62,608 nt of DNA from Pseudoflavonifractor sp. An85 (GTDB taxonomy: Bacteria; Bacillota; Clostridia; Oscillospirales; Oscillospiraceae): NCBI RefSeq assembly GCF_002161235.1, contig NZ_NFHE01000018.1:1-62608 (forward strand), written 5' to 3'. Shown piece by piece: positions 8,188-15,765 of the stretch; positions within the stretch are counted from its first letter, which is position 1; the number at the start of each line of letters is the position of its first letter. The notes beneath the pieces were generated by a model that was not told where the DNA came from, did no database searches, and worked only from the letters and a program-made list of their open reading frames with translations. The position numbers and the translations under genes are program-made.

Positions 8188-8714
8188 CTACCCTTTCCTC
8201 TGAACCATTTTTCATCTTTATACCGTTCAACAAGCTGTTCAATGCTCATTGAATTGTAATTCTGAATCAAATCCTGCAACGCCGGATCATCAAATCCCGG
8301 AAGCTGCATATTGGGATTTTTAATGCTTTCCGCTAATATTCGTTGAATCAATGGAATGTATAGCGATAACCATTTTTCAAGATTCATCGTTGATGCAGCA
8401 AATTCGCACCGTTGTTCTGAATTGCAAAAATATAACAATGGATCGCAAGGAAGGTATAAGCCATCCCCCCACACCATCAAATCATCAACAATAATGACCG
8501 TATTCTTAGTAACGCCGGGAACGCCTATCAAATAATTTTCAGCTTCAAACATCGTTTCAAACTTTAATTCCTCTTTTTCAATAAGCGCCCACATTTTTCC
8601 ATCATCTTCAACGCTGAACACGATAACCCCGATATGCTCTTTATTTTCCTGCATTGCTTCCAGCTTCTTCAAACGGTTTGCAATCGCCATCTGTCCAACT
8701 CTGCGTTTAATCAC
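8184..8714 (-). CDS. Hypothetical 176-residue protein of Element 1
   Basis: Start GTG at 8714, overlapping the preceding stop; an alternative ATG lies eight codons downstream. It has an N-terminal helix (ANRLKKLEAMQ), a strand-rich middle (VIVFSVEDDGKMWALIEK), two Cys in FCNSEQRCEF, and a helical C-terminus with repeated short acidic segments. It lies in one coupled operon between the TerS-like protein and the cold-shock protein. No family is recognised. Confidence 0.55.
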   Translation of the reverse strand: MIKRRVGQMAIANRLKKLEAMQENKEHIGVIVFSVEDDGKMWALIEKEELKFETMFEAENYLIGVPGVTKNTVIIVDDLMVWGDGLYLPCDPLLYFCNSEQRCEFAASTMNLEKWLSLYIPLIQRILAESIKNPNMQLPGFDDPALQDLIQNYNSMSIEQLVERYKDEKWFRGKGR

Positions 8715-9069
8715 CTGTCAACCTTCTTTCCATTTCATCCAGCCTGCGGATAATGTTTTCATTCTCATATAGAGCGATGCCCAATTCAAGGATTGCCCTT
8801 GCAGCAGATACCCTTGAAGAATCCGTTGCCGATTTATCTTTTGCCACTTCCCGCAACACTTCCAGCGATTCCAAACAATATCCCTGCGCTTTCTGCATGG
8901 TTTCTTGAAAAATGCTGTTTTTGACCTTCTGTAATATCTCCTGAAAGTCTTTATCTTTTTTCAGGCGGTAAATGGTTGTAATAGATACGCCGGATTTTTC
9001 AGCAGCTTCCTTGCTGGTTGGGTATGTCAGAAGATTCAAGGCGATAAGTTCTTTATTATTCCTCGTCAT
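8707..9069 (-). CDS. phBC6A51-type HTH protein, small-terminase-like
   Basis: 120 residues from the ATG at 9069. The N-terminal helix-turn-helix is clear: TSKEAAEKSGVSITTIYRLK. A long helical bundle follows (VSAARAILELGIALYENENI). This layout, a DNA-binding head plus helical oligomerisation region, is that of phBC6A51/HTH proteins often found at terminase small-subunit positions. In phage islands a TerS redirects packaging to island DNA. No large terminase follows, which is normal for an island but not for a prophage. It could also be a plain regulator. Confidence 0.55.
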   Translation of the reverse strand: MTRNNKELIALNLLTYPTSKEAAEKSGVSITTIYRLKKDKDFQEILQKVKNSIFQETMQKAQGYCLESLEVLREVAKDKSATDSSRVSAARAILELGIALYENENIIRRLDEMERRLTGD

Positions 9070-9177
9070 ATCACACCGCCTTTCCTGTTCCAATACTCTA
9101 ATTATACAATATATTGTATTTGTATCAAGTTATATAACAATATATTGTAGTTTTCGGGCAAAATTATAAAGCCGGGA

Positions 9178-9429
9178 TTACTCCCGGCTTCTGATAATGT
9201 TATATATTTGAGATTGTGACAGTTCGTATTTTTTTGAAACTTCCAAAATACTTTTGCCTTTCCAAACATCTTGACGAATCGCCCAATTCCGATCCTTAAT
9301 GCTGGTAAATCCATTTCCAAAAACAGGAATATGTATATCTTCCCCCGGCATTTGATAGCACACTTCCCGAAACAATTCATCACCTATAATCGCCCTCAAA
9401 CGGTTCAAAACGACTTCATTTCTGTTCAA
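9178..9429 (-). CDS. Mor-like HTH transcription activator
   Basis: 83 residues, TTG start at 9429 with GGCGGGTGA upstream. A C-terminal helix-turn-helix is visible at about 55-80: DVWKGKSILEVSKKYELSQS then QIYNIIRS. The spacing and the N-terminal LRAIIGDELFREVCYQMPG resemble the middle-operon regulator (Mor) family that turns on phage middle or late genes. It is a stand-alone gene reading toward the TerS-like operon and could control it. Confidence 0.6.
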   Translation of the reverse strand: MNRNEVVLNRLRAIIGDELFREVCYQMPGEDIHIPVFGNGFTSIKDRNWAIRQDVWKGKSILEVSKKYELSQSQIYNIIRSRE

Positions 9430-9610
9430 TATTTCACCCGCCTTTTACTTTTGAAAAGTTAATTTCAATATGCTTATTACACACGCATGACACACGGAAG
9501 CCGATAAAACCGCTATTTTCGGGACTTTCACAGTTACCCTTGTGATAGTTCCAATGTTCAAAGTAGCTTGAAAATCCCGAAAACATTTCAAAACGGTTCA
9601 GTATCCGCCA

Positions 9611-9802
9611 TCACACCCGATTTTGAAACATCCGGTTTGTATCGTTCAGATAATCGCACGCTGCTTCCAGCATGGGAAGAATACAGATTTCCTCACCCGG
9701 ATCAGCGTCCTTTTCCAAGGCAAAAATCAGGCTTTGCAGAATTGCCCTTGCTTTCATGTTGTTTTCATCAATCTTTGTGATCTGCTGTTCATTCATAGTC
9801 AA
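9611..9802 (-). CDS. Small hypothetical protein of Element 1
   Basis: 63 residues, acidic, helical (MTMNEQQITKIDENNMKARA). It starts six bases after the stop of the preceding 69-residue gene and is presumably co-transcribed with it. No family is recognised. Confidence 0.45.
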   Translation of the reverse strand: MTMNEQQITKIDENNMKARAILQSLIFALEKDADPGEEICILPMLEAACDYLNDTNRMFQNRV

Positions 9803-9808
9803 GCCCCC

Positions 9809-10018
9809 TTAATCCTGATACATAGCCGTTTCAGCGGCTTTTCTCTCTGCTTCATCCATCCGTTCAAGGATTTCAACCGTGTTATGATAGCTCTGTTCAA
9901 TCATGCACCCATCATCAACATCAATAAAAAACCTACAATCTAAGCGGCATTTACCGCCTACAATCGGGCAATATCCGCCCTCAACTTCTGTTTTCTCTGT
10001 AAAAATCACATCATTCAT
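9809..10018 (-). CDS. Small Cys-rich protein of Element 1
   Basis: 69 residues from the ATG at 10018 (AAAGGA eight bases upstream). Cysteines in YCPIVGGKCRLDCRFF plus a later GCMIEQ could bind a metal. It is the first gene downstream of the iteron region, so it starts the leftward operon beyond the candidate origin. Function unknown. Confidence 0.5.
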   Translation of the reverse strand: MNDVIFTEKTEVEGGYCPIVGGKCRLDCRFFIDVDDGCMIEQSYHNTVEILERMDEAERKAAETAMYQD

Positions 10019-10037
10019 AATCATTTTCCTTTCTTAT

Positions 10038-10246
10038 GTTACGGTTGTTACCGTTAATAACCTATTTTATATATCTATTATTTTCAAAAAAAAAAGCTAT
10101 CGGATAACAATTATTTTTCTCTATATAGAACTTTCAAGGAACAGTAACAACGGTAACACCCCATTAAAATCTATTGAATTATCAAGGGTTTTGAAGGCGT
10201 TACCGTTTGTGTTACTGTTTGATTTTTGTTACCGTTGAACGGTAAC
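10038..10246. repeat. Iteron cluster, candidate replication origin of Element 1
   Basis: GTTACCGTT or its complement AACGGTAAC occurs at 10047, 10149, 10199, 10228 and 10238. One-mismatch copies are GTTACGGTT at 10038 and GTTACTGTT at 10211. The last two exact copies form the perfect palindrome GTTACCGTTGAACGGTAAC (10228-10246). Between them lies an AT-rich stretch (10060-10140) that could melt. The cluster abuts the stop codon of the primase-helicase. P4-type and phage-island initiators bind iterons beside their own gene. Confidence 0.7.
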
Positions 10247-10248
10247 AC

Positions 10249-12261
10249 CTACGGTTTAACAAACGCTTTCTTCTGCTTTCCATCGAACCGCAAAGGGACA
10301 ACCACAGTTCCTAACGCTTGATTGATCCGCTTTGAAAAGGTAAGATTGCTCATAGGGCGGAAGCCGTTTTCAGCACAAAATACTTCATACCGCTTGAAAA
10401 CTTCCTTTGTCGGCTCATTGAAGATACCCTCAATTTCCCCGGAATCATTCCGGCAATCCTCAATGAAGGACAATACCGGGTTGTTTTCTTTCTCATAGGC
10501 TTCTTTTTCCTGCTGCACCTTTGAAGGAATCGTGAACTTCTTCCGTTCCAACACACGCTGCAAGCCTTGAATTGAAAGCCTGATGAAATATTGAACCGCT
10601 TCTGTTTCCGCCAGCTTATACCGGATTTGTGGATCATACCCGGAATCTGCTTCATTGAAGTGTGCGTTCAGCGGGATAATTAAAAGCCGCCGCAAAGCTG
10701 CACCCGTAGAATCATTCATCCGGGGAATATTGTTGGCTGAAAAAATCAGCTTCACATAAGGTCTGAAATTGAATGGCGGCTTGCCTTTTTCTTCCGCCTT
10801 GACCGGCTCCCCGGTTACTATCTTTTTGAAGGTCGCAACATCTTCTTTGTATGAATCGGAAATATCATCCCCCAAATTTGCCAGCTTGCCAAATAGCATG
10901 ACGGTTGAAAACTTACTGTCCAAATCCTTAAAATCAAGGTTTGATACATTGGAATCCCCCAACATAGATTGCAGCATAAAAATGAAGGTAGATTTTCCAT
11001 TGCTTTTTTCCCCCACCAAGATAACGGCTTTTCCGCCCCCTATGGTATTATCCCGGTACAGGCACATTCCCCCAACTTCCTCAAGTAATGCCCTGATTTC
11101 AGGATCACCGCATGAAAGGCGGTCAAGTACATCATCAACCAAGGGACAAGCTGCGCCGGGATTGTATTCCCACGGAATTAAATTTGTAACAGCCTGTTCT
11201 GGTGAAAAATCCAATAGTTCATTGCGTTCAACATTGAATAAACCATTTTTGAACGCAATTAGTAACGGAGAAGCAGCCTGTGAATCATTGGCTTTAATCC
11301 TGATATAGTCAAGCACTTCATTCCGCTTTGTCCGTGTCAGGGTTTCTATTTCCTGCACCATAAGTCTTTCTATTGGTTCATACCCCGGAAGATAGATACC
11401 GCTTTGGTAAGTATGCAAATACCCATTGATCTTCTGAATATGATATTTCTCTATCAGGTAATCACCGAACTTGTTATGAAGGAATTGCCCCTTTCTACTA
11501 TAAAATTTTGAAGTGTCGATTGCTTTAACAGAATCCCATGCTTCACGCCGGGTAACAGTATCAAATTCATCTGCTTTAAGCGGTTTGGAAAGCAAAAACC
11601 TATTGATTAAATCGACAATTTCAAGATACTGCTCATAAGAATATCCTTCTGCTTTAAGCGGATTCATGTAGGAAAAGAAATCGTTGTTTCTTCCGTCCCC
11701 AACACCCATATTAAGGAATTCATATTTTACTTCTGATTTTAGCGGAACATCATAGAATGGTATTTCATCCAATGTTCCATCTTCCCGGATATTGGCATAA
11801 AGGATTTTACGCATCGAACCATCCGGCATTGATATACACCCGCAATTTTTAGCTGCCTTAATTTCCCCGGAAGATTCAACAAGTTTAATCCCCGGTTTAT
11901 AGTCTGTTGGGTGTAGCGTTAGCAGCGTTTTCTTGTGATCCTCAGACTTCGATATAATATGGTTGACGTTATCATAATAAAAATGACCGCCCCGGTTGGG
12001 TGATTTTATTACAACGCAATGTTCTTTTCGGGCAATAGCTATTTTCAATCTACAATCGAAAGCCGCCTGATCGTCATAATCTACCAATACACGATTCATG
12101 GGAATCAACCCGCACACATAGCGAAACCGCACTGCTTCTGAATAGGGTTTTGGAATCCGATTGGAATAGGGGGCTTTGTATGCATCTTCATTAGTTCCAT
12201 TCCCCCCTTCAAAAAACTTATCATCGAAAAGGATTTTTAAGATTTCTTCATCCGTAAACAT
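10249..12261 (-). CDS. P4-type primase-helicase, replication initiator of Element 1
   Basis: 670 residues. The N-terminal third looks like an archaeo-eukaryotic-type primase (LVDYDDQAAFDCRLK, KSPNRGGHFYYDN). The C-terminal half is a superfamily 3 helicase: Walker A GEKSNGKST near residue 415, Walker B-like KLANLGDDI, and sensor LIFSANNIP. D5/P4 proteins of this size unwind and prime phage, plasmid and island DNA. Iterons lie just past its stop codon, so gene and origin form a replicon cassette. It is transcribed away from the divergent switch region. Confidence 0.85.
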   Translation of the reverse strand: MFTDEEILKILFDDKFFEGGNGTNEDAYKAPYSNRIPKPYSEAVRFRYVCGLIPMNRVLVDYDDQAAFDCRLKIAIARKEHCVVIKSPNRGGHFYYDNVNHIISKSEDHKKTLLTLHPTDYKPGIKLVESSGEIKAAKNCGCISMPDGSMRKILYANIREDGTLDEIPFYDVPLKSEVKYEFLNMGVGDGRNNDFFSYMNPLKAEGYSYEQYLEIVDLINRFLLSKPLKADEFDTVTRREAWDSVKAIDTSKFYSRKGQFLHNKFGDYLIEKYHIQKINGYLHTYQSGIYLPGYEPIERLMVQEIETLTRTKRNEVLDYIRIKANDSQAASPLLIAFKNGLFNVERNELLDFSPEQAVTNLIPWEYNPGAACPLVDDVLDRLSCGDPEIRALLEEVGGMCLYRDNTIGGGKAVILVGEKSNGKSTFIFMLQSMLGDSNVSNLDFKDLDSKFSTVMLFGKLANLGDDISDSYKEDVATFKKIVTGEPVKAEEKGKPPFNFRPYVKLIFSANNIPRMNDSTGAALRRLLIIPLNAHFNEADSGYDPQIRYKLAETEAVQYFIRLSIQGLQRVLERKKFTIPSKVQQEKEAYEKENNPVLSFIEDCRNDSGEIEGIFNEPTKEVFKRYEVFCAENGFRPMSNLTFSKRINQALGTVVVPLRFDGKQKKAFVKP

Positions 12262-12306
12262 TTAAGCACCCCCTTCCGTCTGATTTTCACTTCATCCTGA
12301 TATGGT

Positions 12307-12486
12307 TTACTTCCGCAAATACCGTTCATATATTTCCATCACGGAATCGGAAACGCCGCTTTTGTAAACCTTGCGAATGTCAACCACAACTTCATCTTTT
12401 AGAAGTTTCAGCTTTTCGATCAGGTCATTTCTGTTACAAGCAATGTTGCAGCACCGCTTGCCAGCGTATTCAATACGATACTTCAT
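12307..12486 (-). CDS. Small hypothetical protein upstream of the primase
   Basis: 59 residues, MKYRIEYAGKRCCN start at 12486, ending YERYLRK. Strand-helix pattern with three cysteines (CCNIAC). Co-directional with its neighbours between the small XRE protein and the primase-helicase. A small regulatory protein is likely; no family is recognised. Confidence 0.55.
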   Translation of the reverse strand: MKYRIEYAGKRCCNIACNRNDLIEKLKLLKDEVVVDIRKVYKSGVSDSVMEIYERYLRK

Positions 12487-12531
12487 GATCTATCCGTCCT
12501 TTCTTCAAAATTTGGTTTGCTTTCGGAATCC

Positions 12532-12741
12532 CTATTCAGTTTCAATGATTTCAGTTACAGGCACATTCAACGCCTTTGCAATCTTTCCGATTGTCTGCGG
12601 TCTTGCAACCTGAACCCCTTTTGTAATACGGGTAATCGTCACCTGCGACACGCCACATTTTTTAGAAAGTTCTTTGGAAGAAAACGCTTGATTTGCCATT
12701 GCGATCTGCAATTTTTGAAGATTAATCTTCAATCTGTTCAC
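12532..12741 (-). CDS. Small XRE-family regulator (Cro-like)
   Basis: 69 residues consisting almost only of a Cro/C1 helix-turn-helix: AFSSKELSKKCGVSQVTITR followed by ITKGVQVARPQTIGKIAKAL. It is transcribed opposite to the larger XRE gene at 13473. In phages and islands the small leftward partner normally acts as Cro or as activator of the replication operon. Confidence 0.75.
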   Translation of the reverse strand: MNRLKINLQKLQIAMANQAFSSKELSKKCGVSQVTITRITKGVQVARPQTIGKIAKALNVPVTEIIETE

Positions 12742-12829
12742 CTTCTTTCTTTTTATGATCCGCTTATCACTTCATCCTGATTTTCGGTCATTCATCCCCG
12801 TTGGTGTTGCAGCACTGACGGGGATATTT

Positions 12830-13066
12830 TTAAGCGTATTCTATTTGATTTTTCAGAATTTCCCGTTTTAGTTCTGTCAATGCCTTATCCCTCATTGGTG
12901 AAATTCGGTCAAAGGAATATGTGGTTATGTAGATCATCACTTGTTCATTTGATGGATTTTTCATAATCCCTAAATTTTCATCTGCTTTTGAATCAACCTT
13001 TATATTCCAGCGAATTTCTGTTTTGTTTATTACTCTACTTGCAAGATCAATCACTTTACACATCAT
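12830..13066 (-). CDS. Hypothetical early protein of Element 1
   Basis: 78 residues, overlapping the stop of the preceding gene by four bases. Mixed strand-helix, ending [14 protein letters not shown] hairpin with ATCCCCGT/ACGGGGAT arms follows its stop at about 12795-12826. Function unknown; it belongs to the first leftward operon. Confidence 0.5.
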
Positions 13067-13311
13067 CTTTTCTTCCTTCCCGCATAAGATTTCAAAATAT
13101 GTTCTATTGCCTTTTTGGTGGCTTCAATCTTTGCCATATCCGGCTGCTTGTCCAGTTCCCGGATAAGAACCACTTGTCCCCATTTGATTTCAAGCTTCCA
13201 GTGCTGCCGCACATCTGCCAGTTTCATAAAATTCCCGATGAAATAGCCGTTTTCATCACAAGCAGAATACCGGAAGCCATTGATACCCCGCCGAACTTTT
13301 ATAATAGTCAC
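13063..13311 (-). CDS. Hypothetical first leftward protein of Element 1
   Basis: 82 residues from a GTG at 13311 preceded by AAGGCGGTG; the longer upstream reading runs into the operator region. Strand-rich N-terminus ([20 protein letters not shown]), basic C-terminus (KSYAGRKKR). It is the first gene under the divergent switch, where islands often keep a small de-repression or excision protein. Family not recognised. Confidence 0.5.
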
Positions 13312-13344
13312 CTGACACACCGCCTTTCTTGCGATTAGCATTAT

Positions 13345-13446
13345 GCTTAGCTAATGGCATAATATCACCGTTTCGCTAAGTTTTCAATAGCTAAATTAGC
13401 GTTTTGTGAATTTTACTGTTGCTAAATTAGCGTTTTGGGTGTATTA
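13345..13446. promoter_or_regulatory. Divergent switch of Element 1 with repeated operators
   Basis: GCTAAATTAGCGTTTTG occurs at 13390-13406 and 13421-13437, 31 bp apart (three helical turns). Related TTAGC/GCTAA half-sites lie at 13345-13376. A rightward promoter TTGCTA, 17 bases, TATTAT overlaps the second copy and reads into the repressor gene. This is the expected arrangement for an autoregulated repressor that also silences the leftward genes. Confidence 0.7.
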
Positions 13447-13472
13447 TAGATTTGTGAAAGGGGGTGAATTTA

Positions 13473-13976
13473 TTGGGATCATTTGCCGAAAGGCTTATCA
13501 ACGCCCGTGAAAAAAAGAATCTTACCCAAAAACAATTAGCCGAAAAGTTAGGAATAACCCCTACCCGCCTAAATTATTGGGAAAAAGGCAAAAGAGAGCC
13601 TAACATTGAAATGATCGGAAAACTTGCTGAAGCACTTGATGTTTCGCCGGATAGCCTTATGGGGTGGGAATATTATGACAGGCAAAACGCCGATCAAATC
13701 AAGACAATTCATAAATACTTGAATTTCAATGAATTTCTTGAACAAGCTGGATACATTGTGAAAGAAAATATACTCAAATGGCATTGGGAAGATGAAGATG
13801 ATCCTTTCCAAAGGGTACAAGTCCCCGATGAATGGGAAATTGTTCTATCCAAAGATGGGCATGAAGCAACTTTCACGGAAAAGGAATTTGATGATCTTCA
13901 ATCAAGTGCAAAAGCCTTTGCTATTGCCGTGATAGAAGGTAAATTTTTCAAGAGAGTTGTTGAACAACAAAAATAA
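13473..13976 (+). CDS. XRE-family repressor of Element 1 (Stl/CI-like)
   Basis: 167 residues; the TTG at 13473 is eight bases past AAAGGGGG, whereas the GTG nine bases upstream overlaps that site. Residues about 5-60 are a standard Cro/C1 helix-turn-helix (NLTQKQLAEKLGITPTRLNY). The C-terminal half is acidic and helical with no LexA/CI peptidase Ser-Lys pair. Lack of self-cleavage suggests induction by a protein partner, as in phage islands, rather than by RecA. It shares direction with the integrase. Confidence 0.75.
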   Translation: MGSFAERLINAREKKNLTQKQLAEKLGITPTRLNYWEKGKREPNIEMIGKLAEALDVSPDSLMGWEYYDRQNADQIKTIHKYLNFNEFLEQAGYIVKENILKWHWEDEDDPFQRVQVPDEWEIVLSKDGHEATFTEKEFDDLQSSAKAFAIAVIEGKFFKRVVEQQK

Positions 13977-14076
13977 GCCGCTTCCCGCTACAACGGAAAA
14001 CGGCAAATAAAAAGAAATCCCCGGCTGCTGCAACAGTCAGGGATTCCGAAAGCAACCAATTCAAGAAACCTGCAAA

Positions 14077-14149
14077 GAATCATGAAGTGGTCATTTAAAT
14101 TATACCATTCCATGATTCAGAAATCAACGAAGAAAGGAATGGTATAATG
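14077..14149 (+). promoter_or_regulatory. RNA hairpin pair covering the integrase start
   Basis: ATTATACCATTCC (14099-14111) is the exact complement of GGAATGGTATAAT (14136-14148), which contains the integrase ribosome binding site and the first two bases of its ATG. A second stem, GAATCATG (14077-14084) with CATGATTC (14111-14118), shares one base with the first and encloses its left arm, so the two compete. This could be a translational switch for integrase. Confidence 0.55.
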
Positions 14150-15199
14150 CGCTTACCGAATGGGTTCGGTAATGTGTCTAAGCTGCCCGGAAACAGGCGG
14201 AAGCCTTACCGTGTTAGGGTAACTGTCGGTTGGGAACTGGACACAGAAACCGGAATCAATAAACAGAAATTCAAAACCATAGGTTATTACGAAACCAAAG
14301 AAGAAGGGCTTATTGCTTTGGGGAATTTTCACCAAAACCCCTATGATATGGATAGTTCTTCCATCACCTTTGAAGAAGTGTTTGAAAAGTGGACTACTGA
14401 ACATTATCCCAAAATTTCAGATTCCAACGTCAAGGGATATAATGCAGCTTACCGCCTTTGCGCTATGCTCTATAAAATGCGTTTTGTGGATATTAAGAAA
14501 TCCCACCTTCAAGGGATCATTGATACCTGTGGGAAAAATTACCCCACATTGCGAAAGCTGAAAGCTCTGTTCAGCCAACTATATAAATTCGCAATGGAAA
14601 ATGACCTATGCGGGAAGGATTATGCAAAGTATATTGACATAAACCAATATCAGGATAAGAATCCCAATGCCCTAAATCGCCAGCCGTTCAGCAAGGAAGA
14701 AATTCAAACAGTTTGGAAATGGAACAATTCCAATGAATATGTGTCGGTTGTTCTTATGCTGATCTATTCAGGCGTAAGGATCGGGGAATTGCTGGACTTG
14801 AAAAAGGCGCAAGTGAATCTCAATGAAAAATGGTTTGATATAACAGCATCCAAGACAAAGGCGGGGATTCGCAAAGTACCTATTGCCGATAAGGTTTTAC
14901 CCCTCTTTGAATACTGGATGAACAAGAATGATTGCGAATATCTGCTTTCCACCCCGGAAGGGAAGCACTTTGCTTACCGGAATTATTACGATTCCTATTG
15001 GATACCCCTAATTGAACAAATGGGCATGGATCACCGCCCGCACGATACCCGGCACACTTGCATTAGCCTTTTGACGGTTGCCGGGGTTCAGGATAAAATC
15101 ATTAAAAAGATTGTCGGTCATAAGGGGCAGACAGTAACAGAGGTTGTATATACCCATTTTGAGATTCAAGAACTGTTGGAAGCAATCAACAAAATCTAA
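14147..15199 (+). CDS. int: Tyrosine integrase of Element 1
   Basis: 350 residues. An N-terminal arm-binding segment with strands (RKPYRVRVTVGWELDTETGI), a core-binding helical domain about 70-160, then the catalytic domain. Catalytic residues are visible: Arg in YSGVRIGELL, His-x-x-Arg in HDTRHT, His in GHKGQ, and Tyr in VVYTHF. It presumably recombines the six-base core in the rpsI 3' end and binds the TGTGTCATG repeats at both ends. It lies downstream of the repressor and 12 bases before an RHH protein. Confidence 0.92.
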   Translation: MRLPNGFGNVSKLPGNRRKPYRVRVTVGWELDTETGINKQKFKTIGYYETKEEGLIALGNFHQNPYDMDSSSITFEEVFEKWTTEHYPKISDSNVKGYNAAYRLCAMLYKMRFVDIKKSHLQGIIDTCGKNYPTLRKLKALFSQLYKFAMENDLCGKDYAKYIDINQYQDKNPNALNRQPFSKEEIQTVWKWNNSNEYVSVVLMLIYSGVRIGELLDLKKAQVNLNEKWFDITASKTKAGIRKVPIADKVLPLFEYWMNKNDCEYLLSTPEGKHFAYRNYYDSYWIPLIEQMGMDHRPHDTRHTCISLLTVAGVQDKIIKKIVGHKGQTVTEVVYTHFEIQELLEAINKI

Positions 15200-15211
15200 G
15201 GCGGTGTTTAT

Positions 15212-15550
15212 ATGGGGAAAACAGAGTATAAGAACCGCCACAAGGCAGAACACTATGATAGAATTGAATTAGCCGTCCCAAAAGGAATGAAAACGGTTAT
15301 CAAAAATCTTGCTGCTGATAAGGGCTTATCTATCAACGCATACATTCAGGATTTAATCAGGAAAGATCAAGAAGGAATGTTTGATACAATGCAAATTGCA
15401 GACAAGAACCGGGAATTCCTTTCAGGAATCCAAGGTAATATGCACGATGGATATGACGTTATTTTCAAAGACGGTCATATTATCCATTGCCGGACAAAGA
15501 AGGAAGTGCGATCCGGGATAATCGAATACTGTAAGGAAAAGGGGGTGTAA
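15212..15550 (+). CDS. Arc/ribbon-helix-helix-type small protein
   Basis: 112 residues. Residues about 15-50 have the ribbon-helix-helix look (RIELAVPKGMKTVIKNLAAD, then LSINAYIQDLI). The C-terminal half, with GYDVIFKDGHIIHCRTKKEV, is not recognised. The gene follows the integrase by 12 bases and is the last gene before the right end. Two palindromic repeats (15577, 15598) lie directly downstream. RHH proteins at this place can act as excision directionality factors or as antitoxins; no toxin is visible. Confidence 0.65.
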   Translation: MGKTEYKNRHKAEHYDRIELAVPKGMKTVIKNLAADKGLSINAYIQDLIRKDQEGMFDTMQIADKNREFLSGIQGNMHDGYDVIFKDGHIIHCRTKKEVRSGIIEYCKEKGV

Positions 15551-15576
15551 CAGCCCTCTTTTCTTTTGCTTCCCGT

Positions 15577-15611
15577 ATCTTACGGAAGATTGCAAAAATC
15601 TTACGGAAGAT
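15577..15611. repeat. Paired palindromes near the right end of Element 1
   Basis: ATCTTACGGAAGAT occurs at 15577-15590 and 15598-15611, 21 bp apart (two helical turns). Each copy is itself an inverted repeat, ATCTT/AAGAT. Position between the RHH gene and the integrase arm sites suggests binding by an excision or architectural protein. Confidence 0.6.
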
Positions 15612-15622
15612 ACATTTTCTAT

Positions 15623-15653
15623 TGTGTCATGTGTGTGTCATGTATGTGTCATA
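15623..15653 (+). repeat. Arm-type integrase sites, right end of Element 1
   Basis: TGTGTCATG at 15623, TGTGTCATG at 15634 and TGTGTCATA at 15645, all spaced exactly 11 bp so that they face the same side of the helix. The same nonamer occurs at 190 near the left end, again with a copy 11 bp on. Confidence 0.7.
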
Positions 15654-15708
15654 CCTCACACAATTTCAGGCGGTCTTATATAGCTTTATATGTTGAACTA
15701 TATTGAAA

Positions 15709-15739
15709 AAACCCCGAAAACACAAGGTTTCCGGGGTTT
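15709..15739 (-). terminator. Element-supplied rpsI terminator
   Basis: Stem AAACCCCG/CGGGGTTT, followed by TTTTT on the minus strand, 27 bases beyond the rpsI stop. It lies inside Element 1 and replaces the native terminator that was moved to 78-119. Confidence 0.75.
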
Positions 15740-15765
15740 GCAAATTTTCTGTTTTGCGCTTTGAA

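Noticed and set aside
10038-10246. CRISPR-like array
   Set aside because: Repeats are only nine bases, irregularly spaced and in both orientations, so they are iterons; no CRISPR array was seen anywhere in the window.
12288-12785. Direct repeat of CACTTCATCCTGAT between early genes of Element 1
   Set aside because: Two copies only, each just upstream of a leftward gene; probably shared leader sequence, too little to interpret.
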